Source of the DNA: Fimbriiglobus ruber | Lineage (GTDB): Bacteria > Planctomycetota > Planctomycetia > Gemmatales > Gemmataceae | Assembly (NCBI RefSeq): GCF_002197845.1 | Contig: NZ_NIDE01000007.1 | Coordinates: 124,001-188,000, forward strand | Length of the DNA stretch: 64,000 nucleotides | Direction: 5' to 3' | In this document: positions 51,184 through 59,653 of the stretch, one piece after another | How positions within the stretch are numbered: position 1 is the first letter of the stretch | How the letters are laid out: every line of letters starts with the position of its first letter | Position numbers and translations under genes: made by a program | The notes under the pieces: model-generated | What the model saw: the letters and a program-made list of their open reading frames with translations, nothing else | What the model was told of the DNA's origin: nothing | The model's database searches: none

Positions 51184-51993
51184 ATGAGTCAGCCGTCCGC
51201 CGTGTCCCGCCCTGTTACCGTGCCCGAGTTCCGCGCCGCGAAGGGCCGCGCGGAGAAGTTGACCGTCGTGACGGCCTACGACTGTACGGCGGCCAAGCTC
51301 GTGGACGCCGCCGGGGTGGACGCGATTCTGGTGGGCGACTCGCTCGGCACGGTGGTCCAGGGGCACCCGAACACGCTCCCGGTCACGCTGGCCCAGATGG
51401 TCTACCACACGTCTCTCGTGGTCCGCGGAACGGCGCGGGCGCTGGTGGTCGCCGACCTGCCGTTCCTGACGTACCAGGTCAGCCCCCGACAGGCTGTTAA
51501 AAACGCGGGCAAGTTGTTGAAGCAGGGCGGCGCCGCGGCGGTCAAAATGGAGGGGGGCGAGCGGACGGCCGAGGCGATCGCGGCCTGCGTCCGGGCGGAC
51601 GTGCCGGTCATGGGGCACGTCGGCCTGACGCCGCAGTCGGTGAACCGGTTCGGCGGGTTCAAGGTCCAGCGGGACGCCGAACACATCCTGGCCGATGCCC
51701 GGGCGATCGAGCAGGCCGGGGCGTTCGCGCTGGTGATCGAGTGCGTCCCGTCCGACCTGGCCGCCCGGATCACCGCGGCCGTGTCGATCCCGACCATTGG
51801 CATCGGCGCCGGCCCCCACTGCGACGGCCAGGTGCTGGTTTACCACGACCTGCTCGGCCTGTTCGACGGGTTCCGGCCGAAGTTCGTGAAGCGGTACGCC
51901 GAACTCGGCGAGGCGACGCGGGCGGCCGTCCGGGCGTACTGCGCGGAAGTCCGCAAGGGCACGTTCCCCGGGCCGGAACACGAGTTCAAGTGA
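51184..51993 (+). CDS. panB: 3-Methyl-2-oxobutanoate hydroxymethyltransferase
   Basis: 269 residues. First committed step of pantothenate (CoA) synthesis: methylene-THF plus 2-oxoisovalerate gives ketopantoate. TIM-barrel motifs are intact: VVTAYDCTAAKLVDAAGVDA ILVGDSLGTVVQGHPNTLPV (metal-binding Asp and GDSLG), LVVADLPFLTY, AAAVKMEGG, VMGHVGLTPQSV, PTIGIGAGPHCDGQVLVYHD LLGLF. GGAG lies nine bases before the ATG at 51184. No panC or panD is adjacent. Together with metF upstream it uses the one-carbon pool. Confidence 0.98.
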   Translation: MSQPSAVSRPVTVPEFRAAKGRAEKLTVVTAYDCTAAKLVDAAGVDAILVGDSLGTVVQGHPNTLPVTLAQMVYHTSLVVRGTARALVVADLPFLTYQVSPRQAVKNAGKLLKQGGAAAVKMEGGERTAEAIAACVRADVPVMGHVGLTPQSVNRFGGFKVQRDAEHILADARAIEQAGAFALVIECVPSDLAARITAAVSIPTIGIGAGPHCDGQVLVYHDLLGLFDGFRPKFVKRYAELGEATRAAVRAYCAEVRKGTFPGPEHEFK

Positions 51994-52040
51994 GCCGAAC
52001 CGGCGGGTACAATCGCGCTGAGGTCCGGGAGGGTTCGCGA

Positions 52041-52649
52041 ATGAAAGCAGTCATCGCCGAGATGCCAGGCCGCTGGCTTCAGGAGCGGCGCAACTCCGAC
52101 GCCGCCAGGTGGGACGAGGTGTGGGACGGGGTGCTGCATATGCCGCCGATGCCGAACTTGATGCACCAGTATTTCGGGGCCGTACTGGTTGCGTATCTTC
52201 ACTATCGCTGGGCCAGACCGCTTGGCAACATGGTGATACCCGAAGTCAACCTGACTCCGTCTGACGAGCCGGACTGGACGGCGAACTACCGCGTCCCGGA
52301 CCTCCTCCTTCTGACCCCGGATCGCTTCGGGATCATGCGGGCCAGTTACTGCGCCGGAGCACCACTGGTGGTCGTCGAGATCCGGTCGCCGGGGGACGAG
52401 ACGTATGACAAACTCCCCTTTTACGCGGCTCTGGGCGTACCCGAGGTGTGGGTGTTCGACCGGGACACGAAAGCCCCCGAGATCCGCGCCCTGGTTTCCG
52501 GACCGGCCTACCACCTCGCGGCCGCCGGTCCGGACGGGTGGGTGCGGAGCCCGGCGACCGGGATCGCGTTCCGGCAGGACCGGCCGGGCCGGGTGTGGGT
52601 CCGGGTCGGCGACGATGCCGCGACCGCGGAAGAGTTGCCGCAAGAGTGA
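52041..52649 (+). CDS. Uma2-family restriction-endonuclease-fold protein, copy 1
   Basis: 202 residues. The DUF820/Uma2 core shows the N-terminal RWDEVWDGVLHMPPMPNLMH, the Asp at residue 87 (NYRVPDLLLL), and E113 in [32 protein letters not shown]. These are predicted PD-(D/E)XK nuclease-fold proteins expanded in planctomycetes and cyanobacteria; in this copy the ExK lysine is Arg (EIR), so enzymatic activity is uncertain. Ribosome binding site GGGAGGG upstream. First of three tandem copies. Confidence 0.9.
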   Translation: MKAVIAEMPGRWLQERRNSDAARWDEVWDGVLHMPPMPNLMHQYFGAVLVAYLHYRWARPLGNMVIPEVNLTPSDEPDWTANYRVPDLLLLTPDRFGIMRASYCAGAPLVVVEIRSPGDETYDKLPFYAALGVPEVWVFDRDTKAPEIRALVSGPAYHLAAAGPDGWVRSPATGIAFRQDRPGRVWVRVGDDAATAEELPQE

Positions 52650-52698
52650 GCAGAGAAGGGGCGGACTCCGTAAACGCCGCGTCTACACGGGTGAATCG

Positions 52699-53307
52699 AT
52701 GAAAGCGGTCATCGCCGAGATGCCAGCCCGCTGGCTGCAGGAGCGGCGCAATTCCGACGCCGCCCAATGGGACGAGATGTGGGACGGGGTGCTGCATATG
52801 CCGCCGATGCCGAACGAGATGCATCAGGATTTCGAGGGCGCCCTGGCCGCATACCTTCGCTACCGTTGGGCGCGGCCCTCCGGCAACAAGGTATTCGCCC
52901 AGATCAACCTGGCTCCGCCCGATGAACCAAACTGGACGGCAAACTACCGCGTTCCGGACCTGCTCCTCCTCTCTCCGGACCGCTTCGGGATCAGGCGAGG
53001 GAGTCACTGGGCCGGAGCGCCACTGGTGGTGGTGGAGGTGCGGTCGCCGGGTGACGAGACGGACGACAAGCTGCCGTTCTACGCCGCCTTGGGCGTACCC
53101 GAGGTGTGGGTGTTCGATCGGGACACGAAAGCCCCCGAGGTCCGCGTCCTTGTTCCGGGGCCGGTGTATCAAATCGTGCCGACGGGTTCGGACGGGTGGG
53201 TGCGGAGCCCGGCGACCGGGATCGCGTTCCGGCAAGACCGGCCGGGCCAGGTGTGGGTCCAGGTCGGCGACGACGCCGCGACGGCGGAGGAACTGCCGGA
53301 AGAGTAA
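52699..53307 (+). CDS. Uma2-family protein, copy 2
   Basis: 202 residues from ATG 52699, in a leader CACGGGTGAATCGATGAAAG also present at copy 3. Same motifs as copy 1 ([30 protein letters not shown]) and very high similarity to copy 1; differs in QINLAPPDEPNW and RRGSHWAG. Predicted nuclease fold, metal ligands partly kept. Confidence 0.9.
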   Translation: MKAVIAEMPARWLQERRNSDAAQWDEMWDGVLHMPPMPNEMHQDFEGALAAYLRYRWARPSGNKVFAQINLAPPDEPNWTANYRVPDLLLLSPDRFGIRRGSHWAGAPLVVVEVRSPGDETDDKLPFYAALGVPEVWVFDRDTKAPEVRVLVPGPVYQIVPTGSDGWVRSPATGIAFRQDRPGQVWVQVGDDAATAEELPEE

Positions 53308-53352
53308 ACGAAAAGAGGAGAGGCTTCGCGGAATCTATACACGGGTGAATCG

Positions 53353-53958
53353 ATGAAAGCGGTCATCGCCGAGATGCCAGCCCACTGGCTCCGGGAATGG
53401 CGCAACTCCGACGCGGCTCGATGGGACGAAGTGTGGAACGGGGTGCTACACATACCGCCGATGCCGAACGGGATGCACCAGGAATTCGCGCTCGATCTCG
53501 CCGCTTATCTCAAATACCGGTGGGGCAAGCCGAACCGCGGGCTCGTTCGCCAGGAAGCCAATCTGACGACGCCGGAAGACGAGGCCGACTGGACGCACAA
53601 CTACCGCATCCCGGACATCGTTCTGGTCTCCTCTGACCGCCTCCACATCGACAAGAACGAATATCTGGCCGGTGCGCCGCTGGTCGTAGTCGAGATCCGG
53701 TCGCCGGGGGACGAGACATACGACAAACTCCCCTTTTACGCGGCCCTGGGTGTGCCCGAGGTGTGGGTGTTCGACCGCGACACGAAAACCCCCGAGGTGC
53801 GTATCCTCGTCCCCGGGCCGGCGTACCATCTGGTGGCAACCGGCTCAGACGGGTGGGTGCGGAGCCCGGCGAGCGGGGTCGCGTTCCGACAGGACCGGCC
53901 GGGCCGGGTGTGGGTTCGGGTCGGGGACGCGACCGCGGAGGAGTTGCCGGAAGAGTAA
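53353..53958 (+). CDS. Uma2-family protein, copy 3
   Basis: 201 residues from ATG 53353. Motifs [34 protein letters not shown] and [18 protein letters not shown]. It is the most diverged copy in the first 100 residues ([20 protein letters not shown]). The three copies are separated by only 45-50 bases and probably arose by tandem duplication; the transaldolase gene follows after 142 bases. Confidence 0.9.
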   Translation: MKAVIAEMPAHWLREWRNSDAARWDEVWNGVLHIPPMPNGMHQEFALDLAAYLKYRWGKPNRGLVRQEANLTTPEDEADWTHNYRIPDIVLVSSDRLHIDKNEYLAGAPLVVVEIRSPGDETYDKLPFYAALGVPEVWVFDRDTKTPEVRILVPGPAYHLVATGSDGWVRSPASGVAFRQDRPGRVWVRVGDATAEELPEE

Positions 53959-54100
53959 AATCACGCAACTGTCGATAACCGTCGCGGTCCATGTCGTCCG
54001 CTTATATTTACGCGACTTGAAGACACCCGACTGGGTGACTCGCCCCTCCGCGTCCCTATCATTTCCCCTGGTACGCCATTACCTTTTGGAGACAGGCACC

Positions 54101-55147
54101 ATGACCCCGCTGCAATCCATCGTCGCCGCCGGGACGAAGCTGTGGCTCGACAGCGTGGACCCCGACGAGATCGCGCGGAACCGCGCGCTCGGGGCCACCG
54201 GCGCGACATCCAACCCGATCATCATCGCCGACCTCGTCAAGACCGGCCGGTTCGACAACGACATCATCGGGTTCGCCAAGTCCGGACTGGACGACACGGC
54301 GACCGCGTGGGCCGTCACCGACAAGCTCGTCAAGGCCGCCCAGGAAGTGTTCCTCCCCGTCTGGCAGGAAACCAAGGGCGACAACGGATGGGTCAGCTTC
54401 GAACTCGACCCGCTGCTCGAAGACACCGCGTCGACCATGCCGGTGGCCGAGCGGTCCAAGCACTACATCGAACTCGGCAAGAAGTGGGCGGCCGGCCACC
54501 ACAACCGGATGATCAAAGTCCCGGCCACCCCGGGCGGGCTCGGCGCGCTGGAGGAACTCGTCGCGGCCGGCGTGGCCGTGAACGTGACGCTGATTTTCAG
54601 CGAGCGGCAGTACAAGATCGCCCGCGACGCCTGCTACCGCGGCGCCCAGCGGCGGACCGACAAGCAGAATGTGAAGACCGTGTACAGCATCTTCGTGAGC
54701 CGGCTCGACGTGTACACCGAGAAGGCGATCCCGACCCTGATCCCGGCCGCCCAGGGGCAGGTCGGCATCGTGAACGCCAAGCGGATCTGGGCGCTCAACA
54801 AGCAGTTCTGGGCAGACAAGGGGCTGGCGCTCAAGCAGGAAATGATCTTCGCCAGCACCGGCACGAAGAAGAAGGAAGACCCGCCCTGGAAGTACGTTGA
54901 GTCGTTCGCCGGGTCGGACATCGAGACGAACCCGCCGGCCACCAACAAGGCGGTCCAGGAGAGCGGCCGGACGTTCACCGCGCACGTCCACGAACTCCCG
55001 CCTGCCGACGTCCTGGCGGATATCGACGCCAAGGTGGACATGAAGAAGCTGGAAGAAACGCTGATGGCCGAAGGGCTGGAGAAGTTCGCCGACCCGCAAA
55101 AGGCGCTGCTCAAGCTGGTCGCAGACAAGCGGGCGAAGCTGGCGTAA
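54101..55147 (+). CDS. tal: Transaldolase
   Basis: 348 residues from ATG 54101, with TTTGGAGACA upstream. Non-oxidative pentose phosphate pathway: interconverts sedoheptulose-7-P plus glyceraldehyde-3-P with erythrose-4-P plus fructose-6-P. The TIM barrel shows [32 protein letters not shown], the Schiff-base lysine in [44 protein letters not shown] and [16 protein letters not shown]. It belongs to the long-form transaldolases related to TalB but with a planctomycete-type C-terminus. Cytoplasmic. Confidence 0.92.
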   Translation: MTPLQSIVAAGTKLWLDSVDPDEIARNRALGATGATSNPIIIADLVKTGRFDNDIIGFAKSGLDDTATAWAVTDKLVKAAQEVFLPVWQETKGDNGWVSFELDPLLEDTASTMPVAERSKHYIELGKKWAAGHHNRMIKVPATPGGLGALEELVAAGVAVNVTLIFSERQYKIARDACYRGAQRRTDKQNVKTVYSIFVSRLDVYTEKAIPTLIPAAQGQVGIVNAKRIWALNKQFWADKGLALKQEMIFASTGTKKKEDPPWKYVESFAGSDIETNPPATNKAVQESGRTFTAHVHELPPADVLADIDAKVDMKKLEETLMAEGLEKFADPQKALLKLVADKRAKLA

Positions 55148-55238
55148 GCGAGTGACAGAGGGCGGAGCGGCTCAAGGAGTTCAACCCGGAGCCGCCCGCC
55201 AATGACAGTCCGTGAGTCCGGGGTTTGGGGGCTCACTG

Positions 55239-55694
55239 ATGGACACCGAGTACCTGGGTGTCAATCTTGACTTCTGGGACAATACCGTCGGAGCATTCGA
55301 GCCCGCGAAGATTCTTCGTCAGCTTCGGATCACTTTCCCCCAGACCGAAATCGATTCGACGGATCGTCATCGGTCCCTGCTCTTGCGCGAACAGGAATTG
55401 TGGACACAAAACGTCCACGAGCCAGAACTTCGTGAGAAACTAATCCGGCAGTCGTGGGGTACGTACCAGAGTAACGGGCCATCGTATCACTTCGCAGTCC
55501 CATTTCCGTCGGGTCATAAGGTCTTCGGCAGGGTGAGCCGACTGACTCTAGGATTTGACTTGCCGGCCGGATTGCCACCCGAATGCCGCGACCAACTGCT
55601 CGCCTTTCTGCAATCGCTTCAAATGGGTGAGCCTACACTGGAAAGCTACGAAGAAGACGATTCGGACAGCGCATCCGATCCACGACGAGCGTAG
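55239..55694 (+). CDS. Hypothetical protein
   Basis: 151 residues from ATG 55239 (MDTEYLGVNLDFWDNTVGAF); an in-frame GTG at 55212 is an alternative. Cytoplasmic, acidic C-terminus (LESYEEDDSDSASDP). No recognised motif; a Trp/Tyr-rich middle (LWTQNVHEPELREKLIRQSW GTYQSN). Lower G+C than its neighbours. Lies between tal and the Rpn-type gene. Confidence 0.6.
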   Translation: MDTEYLGVNLDFWDNTVGAFEPAKILRQLRITFPQTEIDSTDRHRSLLLREQELWTQNVHEPELREKLIRQSWGTYQSNGPSYHFAVPFPSGHKVFGRVSRLTLGFDLPAGLPPECRDQLLAFLQSLQMGEPTLESYEEDDSDSASDPRRA

Positions 55695-55808
55695 GCGGTT
55701 CGGAGCCTGTTATCCCGTTGGTGAGTAGGCAAGCGGGTTCGCGATTGTCGCGCGACATGCCGGTCTGATGGCACTTGGCTACCGAGCAAAGAATGGTTGG
55801 CACCCACC

Positions 55809-56759
55809 GTGACCCATCCGTACGACGCGACCAGCAAGGACCTGCTCGACGCCGATCCGGCTGGGTGGGTGCAGTTCTTGACCGAGAAGCCGCCCGCCGG
55901 ACCGGTTGAGGTGATCGACGCCGACCTGTCGACGGTTTCCGCCGAGGCGGACAAGGTGATCCGGGTGAACGGGCCGGACCCGTGGCTGCTTCACCTGGAG
56001 TTCCAGGCGAACGCCGACCGCTGGCTCGTACCCCGCGTGCTGAAGTACAATGCGATGCTGTACGAGAAGCACGAGTTGGCCGTGGCGTCGGTCGTGCTCC
56101 TGATGCGGCAGGCTGCGAACATGCCGGCGGTGACTGGGTCGTGGGCAGTTCCGAACCCGCTCGGCTCCCCGTGGGCGTTCGGGTATCGGGTCATCCGGGT
56201 GTGGGAGCGGCCGCCGGACGAGTTCCTGACCGGTCCCCTGGCTCTGCTCCCGTTCGCCCCGATCGCGGCCGTCGACCGGACCGGCTTGCCGGCTGTCGTC
56301 GACCGCATGCGTGCGCGGCTGGGATCTGAGGTCGCCCGCCCGCTGGTGGCGAAGCTTTGGGCGTGTACGAACGTGCTGATGGGCTTACGGTACGAGAACG
56401 AATTCGTGGACCGTCTTCTGGAGGGAGTACTTCAGATGGAAGAATCGACGACCTATCAGGCCATACTGGCCCGCGGCGAAGTTCGGGGGGAAGCTCGCGG
56501 GCTCGCTCTGGGAGAGGCCCGTGGCGAGGCTCGGGGGATTGCTTTGGGAGAAGCCCGCGGAATTGCTCAGGGCGAGACAAAGGGGCGGCTCGCCGAGGTA
56601 CGGGCGCTCATCTTCCGATTGGGGAAGCGACGGTTCGGGCCGCCACCGGCCGCGGCCGTCGCGGCCATTGAAGCGATCGTTGACCTGAGCCGCCTCGAAA
56701 ACATTGCCGAGCGGCTCGTCGACGCCCCGGGCTGGGACGACTTGTTCATCGTCACATAA
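55809..56759 (+). CDS. Rpn-type recombination-promoting nuclease / transposase-like protein
   Basis: 316 residues from GTG 55809 (VTHPYDATSKDLLDADPAGW); TTG 55797 is an alternative. The PD-(D/E)XK-like N-terminal part has PYDATSKDLLDADPAGWVQF, ADKVIRVNGPDPWLLHLEFQ ANADR and VLLMRQAANMP. Residues about 222-262 consist of GEARG-type repeats (GEARGLALGEARGEARGIAL), characteristic of Rpn proteins, and a coiled/helical C-terminus follows. Members are predicted DNA endonucleases that promote recombination. The C-terminal repeat region is coding, not DNA-level. Confidence 0.85.
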   Translation: MTHPYDATSKDLLDADPAGWVQFLTEKPPAGPVEVIDADLSTVSAEADKVIRVNGPDPWLLHLEFQANADRWLVPRVLKYNAMLYEKHELAVASVVLLMRQAANMPAVTGSWAVPNPLGSPWAFGYRVIRVWERPPDEFLTGPLALLPFAPIAAVDRTGLPAVVDRMRARLGSEVARPLVAKLWACTNVLMGLRYENEFVDRLLEGVLQMEESTTYQAILARGEVRGEARGLALGEARGEARGIALGEARGIAQGETKGRLAEVRALIFRLGKRRFGPPPAAAVAAIEAIVDLSRLENIAERLVDAPGWDDLFIVT

Positions 56760-56812
56760 ACCAGAAGCACGTCAGTAATCGGGAGATCACCCAGGGAAAG
56801 GTCGCGAACGAT

Positions 56813-58021
56813 ATGCCCGTTGATACCACCGCCGCCGTCGAACGCCTGATGCAATTCCTCGCCGTCCCCGGGATCACCGGCGAGGAGGCGGGGATCGCGA
56901 AGGAGATCCAGCGGGCGCTCAAGGCGGCCGGCGTTCCGGCCAAGGCCGTGGCGTTCGACGACGCCCACGCGCGCATCCCCCTGCCCACCCAGACCGGCAA
57001 CCTGATCGTCAAGCTCCCCGGCACGCTCAAGGGCGCCCCGCGGCTGCTGTTCATGACGCACATGGACACGGTCCCCCTCTGCGCCGGGGCGAAGCCGAAG
57101 CTGGTGGGGAAACAGATCGTCAACGACGCCAGCGGGGCGGCCCTGGGCGGGGACAACCGGACCGGGTGTGCGGTCCTCGTCACGCTGGCCGCCGAACTGC
57201 TCGCCCGCGGCCTACCCCACCCGCCGCTCACCCTCCTCTTCACCGTCCGCGAGGAGAGCGGCCTGTTCGGCGCCCGGCACCTCGACCCGGCCGCCCTCGC
57301 CGGTCCGGACGGCGGGCCGGTCATGGGCTTCAACTTCGACGGCCGGGCGGCGGCCGACGTGATCGTCGGGGCGGTCGGGGCGGATAGGTGGGAAGTCGAG
57401 ATCCACGGCAAGGCCGCCCACGCCGGCGTCGCCCCAGAGAAAGGCGTGTCCGCGACCATGATCCTCGCCCTCGCCCTGGCGGAAGTCCGCGCGGGCGGGT
57501 GGTTCGGCAAGGTCGTGAAGGACGGCAGCGAGGGAACGAGTAACGTCGGCCCGGTCGGCGGAGCCGACGGCCGGTGCGCCGGGGACGCCACCAACGTCGT
57601 CACCGACTACGTCCACGTGAAGGGCGAGAGCCGCAGTCACGACCCGAAGTTCGTCCGCCAGATCACCACGGCTTACAAGGACGCGTTCGCCAACGCAGCG
57701 GCGGCCGTCGTGGACCACGAGGGGAAGCCCGGGAAGGTGAAGTTCACCACCCGCGCGGACTACCACCCGTTCCGCATCAAGGATAACACCCCGGTCGTGG
57801 CCCGCGCCTCGGCCGCCGTCAGCAAGCTGGGCATGACCCCGAACCTGCGGACGACCAACGGCGGGCTCGACGCGAACTGGATGGTCAAGCACGGCATCCC
57901 GACCGTCACCTTCGGGGCCGGCCAAAACGACATCCACACGGTCAAGGAGTGGGTCGATCTGCCCGAATTCGAGAAGGCTCTCGAACTGGCGGTCGAGTTA
58001 GCGACGGGGACGGCGAAGTAG
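56813..58021 (+). CDS. M20-family metallopeptidase (peptidase T-like)
   Basis: 402 residues. Cleaves small peptides or deacylates amino acids with a dinuclear zinc centre. Ligands and catalytic residues: LFMTHMDTVPLC (His about 83), GGDNRTGCAVLV (bridging Asp), TVREESGLFGARHL (catalytic Glu pair), GFNFDGRAA (Asp) and TFGAGQNDIHTVKEWVDLPE (His). The inserted dimerisation domain contains AAHAGVAPEKG (His-Ala-Gly). Cytoplasmic. Close to PepT-type tripeptidases; substrate not fixed. Confidence 0.92.
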   Translation: MPVDTTAAVERLMQFLAVPGITGEEAGIAKEIQRALKAAGVPAKAVAFDDAHARIPLPTQTGNLIVKLPGTLKGAPRLLFMTHMDTVPLCAGAKPKLVGKQIVNDASGAALGGDNRTGCAVLVTLAAELLARGLPHPPLTLLFTVREESGLFGARHLDPAALAGPDGGPVMGFNFDGRAAADVIVGAVGADRWEVEIHGKAAHAGVAPEKGVSATMILALALAEVRAGGWFGKVVKDGSEGTSNVGPVGGADGRCAGDATNVVTDYVHVKGESRSHDPKFVRQITTAYKDAFANAAAAVVDHEGKPGKVKFTTRADYHPFRIKDNTPVVARASAAVSKLGMTPNLRTTNGGLDANWMVKHGIPTVTFGAGQNDIHTVKEWVDLPEFEKALELAVELATGTAK

Positions 58022-58123
58022 CCGTTACGAACGAACGCACACATCGCGGTTCCCGTCGCCGGCCATCGGCCGGAGGTCGGTACGAGCGACATGTCGTGGC
58101 GGGAATCGGTGTGACAAGTCACG

Positions 58124-58708
58124 TTAGCCCTGGCGAGCCGGCAACGCGCCCGACCGGACCCACTTGATCACCCAGCACCCGGGCGCGTGGTCGACACACG
58201 TGCGGCAGTGCGCGAGGGCCAGCGCGTTGTCGCACCCGGCTTCTTCGAGGGCGTCGGCGAGGATCGGGAGGCGGTCGTACGCTCGCTCCGCAACCACACT
58301 GTCGGCGAGGCTTAAGACCGCGTTGGTGCGCCACACCGGGTCGAAGGGCGGAAAGACGGTCGTGACAGCCGAGAGGTGCTTGGCGAATGCAATCCCACGG
58401 CGATATACGACCACATCTGTCGTATCGATATCGTGGTACCAGATGTAGTCAATTTCCACGCGAACGGAACAAAGTATAATGTCTGGCCGACCCCGGTCGT
58501 CGGTAAAGAATTCGACGACCCCACGACGCAAATCGGTCAACCAGATGCTACCGTCTTTGTTCGCTTTTTGCCCACTCACGAGAATCGTCTCGACAGTCGG
58601 ATCTGGCGACAAGGTATACGCGAACTGGAAGTAGGGTGTCCGACTGAAGCCGGAATTGACGTATAGCCGGAATACGGACGAATGGTTGGTCTCCTGGTAT
58701 CGCAACAT
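58124..58708 (-). CDS. Hypothetical protein with Gemmata-type ALADALEEAGC C-terminus
   Basis: 194 residues. The N-terminal 140 residues are not recognised (PDIILCSVRVEIDYIWYHDI). The C-terminus DRLPILADALEEAGCDNALA LAHCRTCVDHAPGCWVIKWV matches the LADALEEAGC...H-x3-GCW module found at the end of TIGR02996-type proteins in Gemmataceae. Cysteines suggest metal binding (inference). Lower G+C than neighbours. Confidence 0.6.
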   Translation of the reverse strand: MLRYQETNHSSVFRLYVNSGFSRTPYFQFAYTLSPDPTVETILVSGQKANKDGSIWLTDLRRGVVEFFTDDRGRPDIILCSVRVEIDYIWYHDIDTTDVVVYRRGIAFAKHLSAVTTVFPPFDPVWRTNAVLSLADSVVAERAYDRLPILADALEEAGCDNALALAHCRTCVDHAPGCWVIKWVRSGALPARQG

Positions 58709-58920
58709 TCGCGAGTTTCCGTTTCAGGACGCCGAAGGCCGCACCCCGGCACGCGCTCGGCTGCCGGACAGGTCTCCATCACTTTAACCGCATCGCCCAC
58801 CGGCCGCCGAGTTCGGACGGCGAAAGGCTGCCAGTCCGGGTCTGGGTCGAGCCGCCCTCCGGGCGTATGATGTCGGCGTAACTGCTCCCGTCATTCCGTG
58901 ACTCTCCCGAGGGCGTGCCC

Positions 58921-59475
58921 GTGTCGTTGTCCCGTGCCGTGACGGTCGGACTCTTTTCCGTGGCCCTGGCGATGGCCGCCCGAGCCGCCGACTCGAAGCC
59001 CGAGGTGGTGAAGTTCGGCAAGCTGTCGGCTACCGCGCCGGCCGAGTGGAAGAGCGAGAAGCCGGCGAACCGGCTGCGGTCGAATCAGTTCAAGGTGCTA
59101 TCGGGGATGGAGGGCGTGCCGGACGCGGAAGTGTACGTGATGCCGGACAGCGACCCGAACCCGGACAAGAGCTTCCCGCGCTGGAAGGCGTCGTTCGTCC
59201 CGCCCGACGGGAAGACGATCGACGACATCGCCAAGGTGACGAAGTTCGAGATCCCCGGGGCCAAGGTTCAGGTCCTCGACATCACCGGCACGTGGAAGTT
59301 CAAGGAACGCCCGTTCGACCCGAAGTCGAAGGAAGAACTCCGGCCCGAATACCGCGTCGTGTGGGTGATCGTGGAGACCAAGGACGAAGCCGCACACCTG
59401 CGGATCAGCGGCCCGGCCGCGGTCGTCGATAAGCACTACCCGGCGTTCGAGAAGTGGATCAAGAGCGCGAAGTAA
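58921..59475 (+). CDS. Secreted hypothetical protein
   Basis: 184 residues from GTG 58921 (GAGGG at 58909-58913 gives normal spacing; GTG 58915 would be too close). The signal peptide VSLSRAVTVGLFSVALAMAA RAAD ends at ARA. The mature domain (VVKFGKLSATAPAEWKSEKP, VLDITGTWKFKERPFDPKS, RVVWVIVETKDEAAHLRISG) is a beta-sandwich seen often in planctomycetes, with no assigned function. Periplasmic by prediction. Confidence 0.75.
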   Translation: MSLSRAVTVGLFSVALAMAARAADSKPEVVKFGKLSATAPAEWKSEKPANRLRSNQFKVLSGMEGVPDAEVYVMPDSDPNPDKSFPRWKASFVPPDGKTIDDIAKVTKFEIPGAKVQVLDITGTWKFKERPFDPKSKEELRPEYRVVWVIVETKDEAAHLRISGPAAVVDKHYPAFEKWIKSAK

Positions 59476-59653
59476 AAGGAGTGGGGCCGGGTAAACTTCT
59501 CCTCGGCCCGATTTCGCTGCGGGGTGCGGAAGGTGTAGCCGGCGCCGTTGCAAGTGGCGCTCCCACGGGTAGATCGGTCGGCTCGTGAGGTTCGACGCGA
59601 CGGAGCGGAGTACACCGATGGCCCGAATTCATGAACCGATGCGGGCGCGGAAA

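Noticed and set aside
56475-56590. Tandem DNA repeat in the Rpn-type gene
   Set aside because: It is the coding trace of GEARG protein repeats normal for this family, not a separate DNA element.
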